The notes under the pieces: model-generated | What the model saw: only the letters and a program-made list of their open reading frames with translations | The model's database searches: none | What the model was told of the DNA's origin: nothing | Part shown: in pieces, positions 23,443 through 35,347 of the stretch | Position numbering within the stretch: position 1 is the first letter of the stretch | How the letters are laid out: every line of letters begins with the position of its first letter | Origin: Corynespora cassiicola | Taxonomy: Eukaryota; Ascomycota; Dothideomycetes; Pleosporales; Corynesporascaceae | Assembly (NCBI GenBank): GCA_022059125.1 | Contig: JAEUWY010000002.1 | Coordinates: forward strand, 2,356,001 to 2,420,000 | DNA: 64,000 nucleotides | Direction of reading: 5' to 3' | Made by a program: the position numbers and the translations under genes

Positions 23443-24521
23443 GGTTTGGAGGTTTGATGTTGGGGAGAGGGGGAGAGGGGGGATTGGGGAGGTCTCGGGG
23501 TTCCGGTTGGAAGAGGGGAGCGTGATTGTGGCTGGAAATGGCCGGATTGGTGCAGTTTGTAAATTGCAGAGTCGGCGTGGTGACTGGGCAGAGCAATTGG
23601 TGCTGTTTGCACGTTTTGGTCGCGTGGTCGCGTGGTTGCAAGTTGCTCGCGGTTGCTCGCGGCGGTTGTGTGGTGTTGAGTGGTGCGTGGTGCGTGCGTG
23701 CGCCCGCAATTTGGCCAAATACACCCACCCCCGGCGTTTGCTCGATTGCCGCAAATTCCCAATCCAAGACTTGGAGGCCGAGAGCGCGGTCCAGGCAGGC
23801 AGGCAGGCAGGCAGATTAGCCAGTAGGCGAGCTGGTATATTGTGAAAGAGAGAAGAAGAAGAAGAAGAAGAAGAAAAAGGCCAGGCAGCTCGAGCTCGCG
23901 GCGGCGGTGGTGGTGGTGATGGTGATACTTCGGCTGCGGCTGCTGTCGGGCCGCACGTCGCCTGGTTAGGTAGCGGCCCGAAGGTTCGCGAATGCGTAGC
24001 CCGGCGGCTTTACTCCTTCTTTCCCCGCGCCTTTTTTTTTTATTTCGCGCGGCCCTTTGTGGCTTTGCCCTTGTTTGCGCGTCTGGTAGATTCCACCCGG
24101 AGGGGAGAGGGAGAAGGGGGGACGGGGCGGGGGGGGGTTGTTTCGGCACTCTTCGCTGGGAGGGTGGCCGGGGTGTGGGCGCGGGTTATGTAGGTGTGTG
24201 TGTGTGCGTGTGTGTAGGGCTGGTATTGTGCGGGAACAAAGCTATTGTGGGTGTTTGACAGGGGTGTGGTGTTTCTTTGGCGGGGTGGGGGGTCTGGGGT
24301 CGTGGTGATGCCAGCGGTACAATGCGATGTGGTAAAAGCTAAAATAGAAAAAAACAAAGGCAGAAAAAGGCAATGTTTCAAGTTTTTGGGACTAGGCTGT
24401 CGTCGATGAGGTCAGAAATTGGGCTTGCCCATGCAAGGTTGGGGCTAGGGGGGTGGTGCGTAGGGCTGTATGACTCTTTGGGCGGGCGTGCTGGGTGGAT
24501 TGGGAGCTGGGCTGGGCTGGG
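23443..24521. other. GC-rich intergenic region with GAA microsatellite
   Basis: 5' region of the gene at 22354 and 3' region of the gene at 24522. It contains a GAA/AGA run at about 23852-23874, a GGTGGTGGTGGTGATGG run near 23910, a poly-T tract near 24030 and a TG-rich run near 24200. No independent gene supported. Confidence 0.5.
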
Positions 24522-25360
24522 CTACCAGTCGCCGCAGAAGGCCGGTCGTCGAGGTGCTGCTGTTGTAGGTGCTGCTGGGGGTGTCGTCGCCGCTTGCACG
24601 GCTTTTTCGGGCTGGGTGCTTGGACGGGGCATTTGCGTCGAGCAACCGGCGGCTTGCGAGGGCCGTGGATGGCGCTCCACTCCGCCCTCTATGCGGAGGA
24701 CTGGCATACCAAAGGGCCTCCAGGCTGCGCCCCCGCGATACGACCACCCAGTATCGCCGTCTTCCTGCGCAACCGTCGATGATGGGATCGCGGTGCGCAC
24801 ACTTTGTTTTTCGCCTCGCTCTTCTCGCACTGCTTCTGCCTTCCCTCCATCCGTCTTTTCATCCCCTGACGCAGATTCGGGGCTGCAATCGCGATCTACC
24901 ATCGCCCAGTCGGCAGACACGTCGCGGATCTCGGTCCAGTCGTCTTCGAGGGGCTGGGTGGACACCGCCGGGGCGAATGTGTAAGGGGCTGTAGGGTCTG
25001 AGTGTGCAGCCTGGTTTGCCGCTGGGTTTGGGGCCGGGCGCGAGGAGTAGTGTAGCTCGAGGCCGGTTCTGGGGATGCTGAGGGTGTTTTGGGGTGGGGG
25101 ATGAGTGGCGAGGACAGAGGGAGAGGGTGGCTTTTCTGCCGAGCGTGTTAGGAGGGTGGCACTTGTTTGGGTGTTTGCTTAGCAATGTCTTGCTGGGAGG
25201 ATATACCGTTGTGTTCGATATCCATTTGGATAGCTTCCTGAGATTTGGACATGGCTTGGGGAGAAGGTGTTGTGTGGCGATGGCCTGGTTTTTCTTTTGC
25301 TGGCAGTGGTGATGGCATTTTGGTGTAGGTGCCTCCCCGCTGAGCTCCGTCGTCGCTCAT
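24522..25360 (-). CDS. Hypothetical protein, Pro/Ala-rich, low complexity
   Basis: Two exons: 25360-25207 and 25135-24522. They flank a 71-nt intron with GTATAT donor, CTAAC branch and GGCAG acceptor, and the phases agree, giving 255 residues from ATG 25360. Without this splice only fragmentary frames exist, so the gene is easy to miss. The N-terminus is MSDDGAQRGGTYTK; the middle holds the most ordered-looking part, a Trp/acid motif (LEDDWTEIRDVSADWAMVDRD), followed by a Glu/Lys-rich stretch and a Pro/Ala-rich tail. No signal peptide or membrane segment is visible. Family not recognised; it may be a largely disordered regulatory protein. Confidence 0.55.
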
Positions 25361-26400
25361 GTCTGCTCTCAATTCTTTGATAGACTTGCAGTTAGAATTA
25401 ACTTCAGTAAGATACCCCGAAAGTCAAGGGTTTGGTGTAAGGTATTCCATGTGGCGCTCCCCGCATCAAGCCTCAGCACTGACCCACTTCCGGAGTTGCC
25501 ACCTCGGTGCTCGCCGCTAGTCCAGAAGGATGGGATCCTTGGCTGCAGACCGAGGATTACCAGTACGAAGACTTGGTACGCCCGATGCTATGTGGGCGTA
25601 GGTCCGGTTCTGCAAGTCGGTCATGTTCGAAATGCCATGTTGAGGCCAGCGATCTCCATTGTTCATCCTACGTCATTATCCATCATCACATTGACATTTG
25701 CATAACGACTAAATTCGCCACAGAACACTACACCACCTTTTTTCGTTTTTTCTGGAAACGTCCTGGCGCTGAATCTAGGGATACTAGCTCTACGAAACTT
25801 TAAAAGTTGTTTTGCAACGCTAAGTTTTGTATACTAGAAGGATACCCTGCAAACTTTCTGCTTCGCCAAGCTCTGAATGGTACCGTCATCAGCATCATAG
25901 GTCAACTTGAACTTCAATATTCTCATATGCATCTAACGAAATGAGTTTTTCTAATATGTGAAATGACGCAGGGCGCCGGTAATGCCTTGGAATCCTTCGA
26001 ATCATGCTATACTGACTTGCTAGTAATTATCTACAGTGCACCGTCACTGTGTATACCTCCTTGTGGGTCATCTTGGTTTAGCTGGTTGTCAAATCGACTT
26101 CGCGCTACATTTCGTTCTATCGTGCAATCCATCGATACGATGCGGCGTGCGAAGAAGAACTACCTGAGGCGAGCTTGCTCACCCATTTGTCACGTGGACC
26201 AACCATTCACTTTCAACTGCTCAACACAGATCGTTGGCCAGCACTGCACCATTCAACACGAAAGCGCCAGGAAATGGAAAACAATCGGTCTATTCGAAAT
26301 TGCCATGGTGCGCTGGCGTTGGGCAGTCAAGAGTGCACTATCATCAGGCCTCGATGAACGTAGAGCCCAACTTAGACTTGGCCACAGGGGCGAATGCGTG
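25361..26400. other. Intergenic, possible outer part of a gene relic
   Basis: No intact gene. On the minus strand, 25990-26400 continues in the frame of the relic described next but with many stops, so it may be that gene's decayed 3' end. Confidence 0.35.
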
Positions 26401-27784
26401 CTACGGAGGCGTAGGAAAATAACAACGAACATCTTGACAGAGATTTTCAGGGACTCTCTTGATGTCCATTGATGAGACGCCAATGGTTTCACTGGCCTTG
26501 TGCCAGGGAGTGAAGCTATGCAACGACTCCAGCTCTTCCATTTGAAGATCCTGTGATGACCTGGTACGATATTTGAGCGTGACTGTCTCATCAATTTCGT
26601 CACACCATTGCCGGTCACCCGCGCGTGACCAACTACTGCAGTTGAAGGAGCCTCAATCTCCCACCCGCGGCGGGATATATTCTCCAAGGCGATCACCATT
26701 CTCAGGCTCTATCCCATGATGGGGATCGGTCATCAAATCTCGATTTTCCTTCCACGCGGGTCATCCTTGATGAAGCCACCCATGATTCGATCATGTCCCA
26801 AGCAATTAGCCGTTGTTGAAGAAGGAAAAGATGTGAGTGATTTTTGACGAACCCTTGTGTCGAGGATTGACGTCTTGGTCACACAACATTGAATACAGCA
26901 CCCGCGATAAGCACTGCGGCAAAGCCATCAGATCCTACGAGGGCAGCAATAAAGGGGTTCTCTTCTTCTGGCAGCCTTTGGAAATCTCCATAGTATTGGA
27001 AATGGGTGCAAGACTACGCCGCCACTGATTTATGAAAGTGTATGAATCTGAACAATTCCCACTTAGCCATTGGGAGAAAGTGGGGAGGCACAGTGCGTGC
27101 GCCCCACTCAGAGCAGACACTAGCATTGGCCATGACGCGCCCCTTTCTGTACTCTATCCCAACCCAACTCTGAGTTGCCAGCATACGTCAGATCGTACAA
27201 CTTCGTCTGGCTCGAGAAGAAGAAGAGGTCTGCGACAGATGATTTTCGACACCGAGTAACAACAGATGCTCTGCACGTCTGGCTGGGGTATGTTTCGAAG
27301 CTGATTGTGCCCTCATCCATTGGCTGCGGTGAGCCGGATGCGCTCGGCATTGTTGCTAACTTGTCCTACGATATTGCAATCTACAGAGAACACCTGGAAA
27401 CATGCTGCCTAGTACCATCACCAGTCACTGACTGGCGGTACGCACCACAGCCCTTGAGGCGTGGTCACTGAAAACGTCCCGCCGCCAAGGCGCCGAGTCG
27501 TCGATCCGTCATACCGCTTTTGTGCATCGAATATCTCCGTTCACGTTTTCTCCTGTCGATCGCCACGCGGAGAAAATGGCAGTCGATCTTTAGGGTGCCA
27601 GCGTCCAAGGCTTGACCAGAACGGTCCAAAGGTCGGGCGCAATTTCGGCCTTTTCCAGGACCCACCAGCCGTTACGTACCGCGCGCATGGGGATCTTTAC
27701 CACCTCTGTGAAGCTGACATCCCATCGTGATAAGTCCAGTCCCACTTCATCATGGCACCTGTGGATGATGTGCCCAGAGTACAA
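26401..27784 (-). pseudogene. Decayed gene, family unknown
   Basis: Successive minus-strand segments look like real protein but shift frame or meet stops: 27784-27590 (WDVSFTEVVKIPMRAVRNGW), 27350-27120 (ATG at 27350 with SSVADLFFFSSQTKLYDLTY), then about 27126-26720 in another frame (NPFIAALVGSDGFAAVLIAG and LIAWDMIESWVASSRM), then 26733-26401 (QWCDEIDETVTLKYRTRSSQ, ending in CQDVRCYFPTPP) with one internal TGA at 26653-26655. The last part overlaps the preceding one in a different frame, indicating an indel. Total about 1.4 kb. It is divergent from the secreted-repeat gene at 27981. Introns may account for part of the breaks, but not all. Confidence 0.5.
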
Positions 27785-27856
27785 TCTGCAAGCTTTGCAT
27801 GGGCCGAATGGTAAGGGGGGATCAAATCGTCCAACAAGGAGAGGCGTGGAAATGTG

Positions 27857-27864
27857 TATATATA
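27857..27864 (+). promoter_or_regulatory. TATA box of the secreted repeat protein gene
   Basis: TATATATA lies 117 nt upstream of the ATG at 27981, followed by a CT-rich leader, the same arrangement as at the gene at 10914. Confidence 0.5.
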
Positions 27865-27980
27865 CTCGCCGTCGGACACTTGGCTGTGTATCACACGCTC
27901 AACTACCACGCTCATTATCCTAGTAATACCTTTGCTTCTTTTTGCTCTATACCCAACTCTAGTCATTCTTTAGATTCATC

Positions 27981-28856
27981 ATGAAGGTCGCTACGTTCAT
28001 TGCTGGCTCTGCCCTCCTCGGCTTCTCCGCCGCCGCCCCTACGAAGCGTCAGCTTCCCAGCCTCCCCAACGTCCCCGTCGACCTGCCCGTCGACCTCCCC
28101 GTCGACCTCCCCGTCGTCGGAAAGCGCCAAATCGTCTCCGTCGATGCCGACGTCCCCCTCGTTGACGCCAAGGTCGACGCCGCCGGCATCGCCAAGGTGA
28201 ACGCCCGCGACATCCACGCCAACGTCCCCGACGTTCCCTTCGCCGACGTCAAGGTCGACGCCCCGGTTGCCCAGGTCAACGCCCGCGACATCCACGCCAA
28301 CGTCCCTGACGTCCCCTTCGCCAACGTCGAGGTCGACACCCCAGTTGCCCAGGTCAACGCCCGTGACGTCGTCTCCGTCGACGCCGATGTCCCTCTCGTC
28401 GACGCCAAGGTCGACGCCGCCGGCATTGCCAGCGTCAACGCCCGTGACATCCACGCCAACGTCCCCGACGTTCCCCTCGCCGACGCCAAGGTCGATGCCG
28501 GCGCCGTCAACATCGACGCCCGCACCGTGACCGCCAACGCGCCCGGCCTCCCCGTCCCCGACGTCGCTGCCGACGTCAACCTGCCCGTCTCCGTCAACGC
28601 CGAGCGCGACGTCCTCGGTGCCCTGCCCTCGGTGCCCGCCGTCCCTGCCGTCCCTGACCTCCCCCTCGACGCCGTACTCGACCCCGTCGACGCCATTGTC
28701 GGCGACAAGCGCGAGCTCCCCACCCTCGCCCAGGTCCTTGCCAACCTCAACATCCCCCTCAACGAGCCCCTCGACCTCATTGACGTGTCTAGCCTGATCG
28801 ACACCATCGACAGCATCATCGACCAGACTGCTGATACTCTGCCCATCAAGCAGTAG
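27981..28856 (+). CDS. Secreted internal-repeat protein with Kex2-type sites
   Basis: A single exon of 291 residues with a signal peptide (MKVATFIAGSALLGFSAAA). KR dibasic sites occur at about residues 22-23, 48-49 and 243-244. Between them lie VDLP triplets and then four to five imperfect units of 25-27 residues built as VNARDIHANVPDVP-x-A-x-V-x-VDAP, each opening with NAR or DAR. Codons are strongly C-ending, which suggests high expression. The architecture (signal peptide, dibasic sites, internal repeats) resembles fungal Kex2-processed repeat proteins, precursors of secreted peptides or of RiPPs, but the repeats themselves are separated by NAR rather than KR. No modifying-enzyme gene (such as DUF3328) is seen nearby. 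It could equally be a structural cell-wall or surface protein. Confidence 0.75.
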   Translation: MKVATFIAGSALLGFSAAAPTKRQLPSLPNVPVDLPVDLPVDLPVVGKRQIVSVDADVPLVDAKVDAAGIAKVNARDIHANVPDVPFADVKVDAPVAQVNARDIHANVPDVPFANVEVDTPVAQVNARDVVSVDADVPLVDAKVDAAGIASVNARDIHANVPDVPLADAKVDAGAVNIDARTVTANAPGLPVPDVAADVNLPVSVNAERDVLGALPSVPAVPAVPDLPLDAVLDPVDAIVGDKRELPTLAQVLANLNIPLNEPLDLIDVSSLIDTIDSIIDQTADTLPIKQ

Positions 28857-29612
28857 ATTGTGTAGCTAGAGAGGGGTTGGACTAGCGTTTGCTTTTTTCG
28901 AGGCGTGGAGGAGTGGGTATGGTTATGAACATCATCGCAGCATCTTGGGTCATGCAAATCCTTTTCGCTTGAGAGCGATGCATGGCTCAGCTAATCGATT
29001 TTTATATATTAATTCTATGCATATTGTTCTGCATCGAACATGGCAGCTTTGTTTTCTTTTGGTGATGTGTTTGAATCGAGGAGTGCGAGTTTGTGATGCT
29101 GTTTTGTATCGAGAATTGTTTGTGTGCCATGTGTCTGGTAGTTTCGGACTTGCTCTCGTGCTTGTTATAGCAGAGTGAGTGAAGTTGATGTCGAACTACC
29201 AGGTGTGTCCAGGTACGACTTGTGATATACGGAGATATCAAGTTTTTCACTCGCAGTCAAAATGCCTGTATCCACACACATTCACCTCTTCTACTTCTAC
29301 CACGATGAGTGCTCTAGATGGCTTGCTCTAGATGCGTTTGATCTGAAAAGTCTGCAAAAATGGAAAAATCTCAAGTGATAAAATTTCTTCCAGCCCATCC
29401 CCACTTCGGTGCTGGCTCACCGATGTGTGGGCCACGCTGTGCCGACAAGCATCTATTAACTGACAGGCCTCGTTATCTTACATGGACCAAACTTTGCCTC
29501 GGAACGCGCAGTCATCATATTTTTTTAGGGGTACTAAATACAAGCAGATGGGAGTGACTGACAATGTCAGGCGATTATGGATTGCTATCCCATATTGTGT
29601 TGATGTTGATGT

Positions 29613-30013
29613 GATAATCAGCGTCGGTAGGATTAGCTGACCAGTTGGTCAATTCACCTGATCCTGTCGAACCCGTCCCAACCGCCCAGTGTCATCATTT
29701 GTGCGTCTCCCTCGGAAATATGTCTAACCAGGCAAGGCAATAGGTCTGTTGTGTTGAATTCATTGCTCGAATTCTCTCTCCAAGGCCAATTCATGTGTTA
29801 GATCAATTGAATTCACCTGATCAGTAGCGTTGGTGTGATCAGCTAACCGGTTGGTCGACTCACCTGATAACCGGCTTTGGTGCGATTAACTGACTAGTTG
29901 GTCGACTTGCCTGATAGCCAGCGTATACAGATGAAAGACGGGAGGCCAATGTAAATGAACACATGGGATAATTAGTGTTGGTGCGATTAGCTAACCCGTT
30001 GGTCGGCTCGCAT
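29613..30013. repeat. Imperfect ~47-nt repeats, four copies
   Basis: Copies at about 29613-29662, 29819-29868, 29869-29915 and 29968-30013 share the pattern GTTGGTGCGATTAGCTAACC-GTTGGTCGACTCACCTGAT. Copies two and three are directly adjacent and the others are dispersed. They differ mostly by transitions. There is no coding potential. Confidence 0.65.
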
Positions 30014-32119
30014 GTAGGCATGTATTCTTTCAATGTAGTTGTTGTGGCTTGCCAAGCGCAAGCCATGTAGGATTGTGGCGCGGGAACTACAACAAAGCTT
30101 GGCGGATGTGGCGTAGTTAAGGGTTCTCCCGAATCCCTGGTTCTACAGCAGCTGTGCTCTACTATCATATTTTTCATACATGGACATCTGTCTATTCACT
30201 AATTAAGATCAATAACGTCTCCAGGTAGCACAAAAATATTTCGGCACGGTGCTCGTCACTGGAGGAGCTGGGATCGTAGGATCATCTCTTGACAAAGAAT
30301 TATTAAAAAAAAAAAACCTGATGCGAAAAGGTCGTAGCGACGTACCATAGCAAGAAGGATAATCAGCACGGATGATACGTCAATGCGCTTCTGGGAGTTT
30401 TCTCTCGAGGTTGGGATTGCGGCTGGAGACAAATTTCTAAATTCTAAAATGAATCCGCGCAGACCATTGCTTGGTTTCAAGAAAAATAGAACGAGACATG
30501 GTTTAAATAGAATGTGTTACTTCCTTGTAACAATAGTCTGGAACATACTTCAAAGATTACAAATGCGAGATCATCAACGGCTCTTGGTATGACTTGCGCA
30601 GCAAAAGTGATCGCGGTGAAAGAGCTCAGCTCACTACGAGGCGATTAGAACCCTATACTGACCGGACCACGTAAAAAAAAAATGCGATAACAGTCAACCT
30701 AACTTTTTAATCTAGATAATGCGCAATAAAAAGGCCTTTAAGTATTCTAACTACACCTAATGATTACTCGACATACACTGGCCATGTCTAACACGAACAT
30801 ACCAGAGAAAGACATTAAGCTGTTCACTAAATGCGATGAGGATAATTTTGATAAAATAAAGTAAATTATCGAAAATAACATCATGCCACAGAGTGCTGAG
30901 AGACCTTTTAGGTAGCGTGAATCGCTTTCTGATAGATCTCTACTTAAATGATGATGCAAGTCCAGCCTCGTCCTTCTATACCAGAAAAAAAAGCTTCGTT
31001 GTTTTAGCACCAGTCGACCCATCCAACCAACAACATTATAATCTCAAAATTCCTCAATAAAATCGCCTAAACCATCCCAGAGTCAAAGCACATTACGTCA
31101 TTGTACAAGAATTCACCCAACGCCTGACCAAGACCCCAACACAAACATCTACCCAAACACACACCTACATCCAAATCGAGACAGATCCCCTCCCTCCCAG
31201 TCCCATTAAAACCCTCCAACCATCTCCCTCGCCTCACTCCAACCCCCACCCCCTCGCCCAACCTTCCCCCCCAAACCCCCGTTTCACCCACGCAACACCA
31301 CGCCTGCCAACCCCCCCGTTTCAGGGTCCCGCACCACATCACACACCGCACCACTACAAAAAAACCCCCCCATCACAGCGCCTCGATGCGATGCGCACCC
31401 TCGGCCCCCATCGCCGACCCAGGTTCACCACATTCGCCAAACGCCAATGGCTCGTCCAGGCTCGCGACGTGCCCCCGAAGAGCCACCTAATCTTGGCCGT
31501 GGTGCGTCACGTCACGTCACCGTCAGTGCGAGCCGCCCGATCTTTACAGACTCGGTGCCGTTCATGCGCGGGAGGGTATGGTGTAGAGTTTATACGTGCG
31601 TGCGTGCGGTGCAGGGGGAGAGGGGGTGGGCGCTAGGTCGGTAGGGAGGAGCCGCACGTGGGCTTGAGGCTACGGTAGCTACCTGGTAGCTAGCTAGCTG
31701 GGTAGATTGGCGTGATGCAGGAGCAGCGGCGGCGGCGGTTCGGTGCGTTGCGGGGCGTTGCGGTGCGTTGCGTCATGTAGCTAGATAGGGCGCGGTGAGC
31801 GGGCGGTGCCGGTGTTTCATGGGGAGGGTGAGCGAGCGAGCGAGCGGGCGGGCGGGCGAGCGGGTGGATGAGGGATGGAGGAGGGGATGGTTTGCCGAGG
31901 GAGGGTGAGGCGGTGGATGGGGCGGTTGGGTGCCTGGGTTGGCCGTGGGGAGCGATCAATTGAGGTGGTGGAGTGGTGGGGAGGGGAATGAGGCTAGGGA
32001 CGTATGGCGCCAGGATTGATGTAGGTAGACGATGGCGGCGTCTACTTTGTGTATACAATTAGGCGAGATTGATTGTCTATCCAGATACATGGCTCAACCG
32101 AGTAGATGGTCAAAATGCC

Positions 32120-32137
32120 TACCTAGGTACCTAGGTA
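32120..32137. repeat. Two overlapping TACCTAGGTA palindromes
   Basis: TACCTAGGTACCTAGGTA is two overlapping copies of a perfect 10-nt palindrome. Further exact copies lie at 5161-5170 and 37905-37914. Confidence 0.7.
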
Positions 32138-34366
32138 CATGATGTGCCACGTGATGTGACTTCTAAACGTCGGGCGTACTAGCACCGACTAAACCCTGTT
32201 TTTGTCATGTCCAAACTTGGTCCCGACCTGTAACACGCCAGCCCAGCCTAGCCGGATCCGGAAAATGTAAGTCTAGACCCCATTTTGGTAAGCGATAGAG
32301 TGAGTAAGCCCCCAAACTCGACTGGTATGCACGAGCCTCGAGAAATCCATGTGCGACCGCCCGAGCTCGGTGCCGAAGCCCGGCTGCATACTCCTTCGGG
32401 AGGAGCAGGAACGAGGAAATATTCTAGGCATAATGACGCAGCTTTAAAGTTCCGAGCCATCACGAGGAGATCAAGGGGTTTGACTTGATGTTTGGACGTC
32501 GTGTTGGTGTTGGTGGCCCATGGGCCGATGTGTGCAGGATAAGCGCAAGGTGGTATCGCAGGGCTAGGGAAAAGAGACCCCGCAGCCTGAGTCAAACGGA
32601 ACAATACGAGGTCTAAACCCGCGAGATTTCGTATCTTTGTTTAAGGCTTGCTTCCAGGGCTGGGTTGGCCATGTGTGGCGCTGGACACGGCAGTGAGTAA
32701 GCGGCATTGGCAGATGGCGCGGGAACTATACTGCGGATAATATCCCGCGCGGACAGAAAAGTGGCTGCGTGTGCGACAATGAAAGACCCGCAAACGGACG
32801 CGATAGCCTCAATCTGTGGGGGACCAGGGCGTCACTGTGCGCACATTGAGCTCCCGCAAGTACAAGTCCGATGCACTCAACGGCCGCGATGCAAGCTCAA
32901 GAAACATGGCCCTCGCCGTGCAAACTCCTCGACGTTTCGATCACAGTGTTGGACTTTGCAAAACGCGCCTCCCAGAAACGCATGTTTGGAGTCTGTATAC
33001 TCCGGCGTCAAAGTACGAGGTCGATGAGCGGAATGCACATTGTAAATGGCAGAGAGTAAGCAACCCAAAACCACGAGGAGTAAACCTGGGGCACGTAGGA
33101 TCGGGGCTGCGACGCAAACTCCCCGACCCGGCACCAAGGCCAGGAAGAAGAAAAAAAGCGGGCGTGGGATCTTCGGTAAACGGCTGGCCGCATGTAAGCA
33201 AGGCAGATCATGGCGTCATGCATCGTTGGGTCCCCGATGCGGGCAAGCTTGGAGGGGGGTTTGAGGCTCGTGTTGGTGATGCAGCCACATTGCCGGTTTG
33301 GGCGGGCATGCGCAGAACGAAAAATCGAAACGATGCGGATATCTCTGCCGGGGAAGCAAAACCAGGCGTTGGAAAGTGGTAGTAGAGCAAAAGAAAGGAG
33401 TGCCTTGCCCGGGATGAGGTGGATTCCATCAATATTCCATGCAACGTTGCGAGACAGCATCCATGCCGGAAAGGGCATAGCAGCGAGGTATCCAAACCAC
33501 AGCCTTACGCCTCCTTGGAAGAGACAATAGATAGAATGCAGTAGTTGAGAGGGAGGTTGAGGTCCACTTAGTCTGTACACCAGCCAGCCCCGTCCCCTAC
33601 TAGGCATTCAACCATTCTCCCAGCCCTCAACATGGAAAACCCCGTCTCAGCCCAAACCAGACCCGACTAGACTAGATCCAACAACAACAACAACACAAGC
33701 ACCCGTGCACCAAGTCCACCGACTCCTGTGAAGATAGCATTCTTCGTCGAGGAAAAAAACCCCCATCGCATGCCAAACAACCCCCTACCTCGGCCACACA
33801 TCCCCAACAACCCAGCACCCCCACCACCCAGGGAGCGGCCACGCCTCGCTTCCCGTAGCGCTTAGCACATCTCCCCCGACGTTACTACTCCTCAAGGAAC
33901 GATAGTCCGTCCCCCTCGCCCCAGCCCAGCAGATAGGTGGGGGCACCGCGAGAGAAAAAAGGTTATTCGCACCGTACCGTAGATGCGCTTCCCTACCCTT
34001 CTCTTCCCTCCTCCCCACCCTCGCTCTCCAGCTCCAAGCACCCACAAGCAGCAAGCAAAGAAAAGAAAGCCAACCTAGAACGCAAAGCCAGCGCTTCGCC
34101 ATTCCCCTCCCCCCCCCGTCTGGATAACGCATCCCCGTCCCCCGTCCCCCGTCCCCCGTCCCCCTCTGCCCCACGCGCAACCGTCCCAGAAGCGTTTGAG
34201 CCGAGCGCGTAGCCCGCACACCCCTGTCCACCCAGCACTCCCACCCACCCACTCTCTCTACCCAGCACCGTAGCCCGCCCACCTACCTAGCTGACCAGGA
34301 CACGCCCACTGCTTCCTCGCCTTCTTGCCACGATTCTGCAAAAATAAAATAAAAAAATTGGCATGT

Positions 34367-34388
34367 GCATGCATGCATGCATGCATGC
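34367..34388. repeat. GCAT tetranucleotide microsatellite
   Basis: Five and a half perfect GCAT units. Confidence 0.9.
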
Positions 34389-35347
34389 GTGGCGTAGCGC
34401 CATGTCCCACCCTGCCCGGCGCCCTCATCGACGAGTGGCCGTTACGTCCTCGCAGCCCCGGCGATCACCGAGTATAGGTAGGTAGGTGGGTGGGCCCTTG
34501 TGGCTATAATTGGCTTCCTTGCTTGGACGTTCCGGGGGTGCGGTTTGGGGGACGAGAATCATTGTATTGTATTGGCTTGGAAGCCAGAGGGCGGGCGGGG
34601 AACAGACGGGGCGATTGTGCACACATGGACACGCACGCGTAGCTATGTTGCTTAGCTACTTGGCTAGGTAAGGTCAACAAAGCAGCTGTGCGTAGACACT
34701 AGCCCTCTCCATCACCGCAAAGACAAAGATTGATGATTTGGTATTTCGATTTCGGTGACGCGCTGAGCCATCACTACCACACTCCCATGCTTCATGTCGT
34801 GCATATCACACATGGCCATTCCCGCCAGCTAAGAAAAGTGAAAAGCAAAAAGAATCCACGACGCCATCCTGGACGTCGCTTCGTGCCAACGCCGCGCAGG
34901 GGAGAACGAAAACAAAAGTGAACAAAAAACCTCCAAAGCTCGCGCTGCGCCTTGTAATCCCCGCCCTTCAAAGCCGAAAAAAGCGAAAAAAAGAATCCGT
35001 AAATTTCATTGGACAATGCGGTCGTCAATGCCTCGAGCGCCCTCGCTCGCCCAAGGCCATGGATAGAAAGAATAGTGGGGTGATAAAGAAGACGAAAAAA
35101 AGTATGCAGTTGAAAATGCTAACCCAGACGATGACGAGAAGTGACCCAAAAGAAAGAGGACCGCGGTAAGAATAATGGTGATGCGATGCAAGGTTCAAAG
35201 ACCAAAAAAAAGTTTTGTTAGTAGCGCGCGTTTCGCGATCCAAAAGACGTCTCGTGTGAAATGGGTCAAATCGTCCCCCCCAATACGCAGAGCCAACACA
35301 CACATAGACTCCACTCCACAAACCCGCAAAACGCACCACCGTCACAA

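Larger units (their letters stand above)
28857..35347. other. 6.5 kb region without a supported gene
   Basis: No frame here has family motifs, splice support or convincing composition. Contents seen: imperfect repeats (29613-30013), GC-skewed simple repeats (about 31728-31870 and 34134-34165), a double TACCTAGGTA palindrome (32120-32137) and a GCAT microsatellite (34367-34388). Part of it may be the long 5' or 3' regions of flanking genes, or hold non-coding RNA that cannot be seen from sequence alone. Confidence 0.5.

Noticed and set aside
23037..24149. Long minus-strand frames around 22910-24149
   Set aside because: They overlap the better supported gene at 22354-23442 out of frame and are Pro/Ser/Arg low complexity.
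28049..28957. 302-codon minus-strand frame opposite the secreted repeat protein
   Set aside because: It mirrors the strongly GC-biased codons of the plus-strand gene, is Ser/Thr/Arg-rich low complexity, and has no domain or signal.
29613..30013. Repeats as a CRISPR array
   Set aside because: Copies are imperfect and irregularly spaced, and the genome is eukaryotic.
33008..33607. 199-codon minus-strand and 188-codon plus-strand frames over the same bases
   Set aside because: Mutually overlapping open frames in GC-rich sequence, no domain or signal peptide, no splice logic.
34367..34388. GCAT run as a possible regulatory element
   Set aside because: A plain tetranucleotide microsatellite is sufficient explanation.
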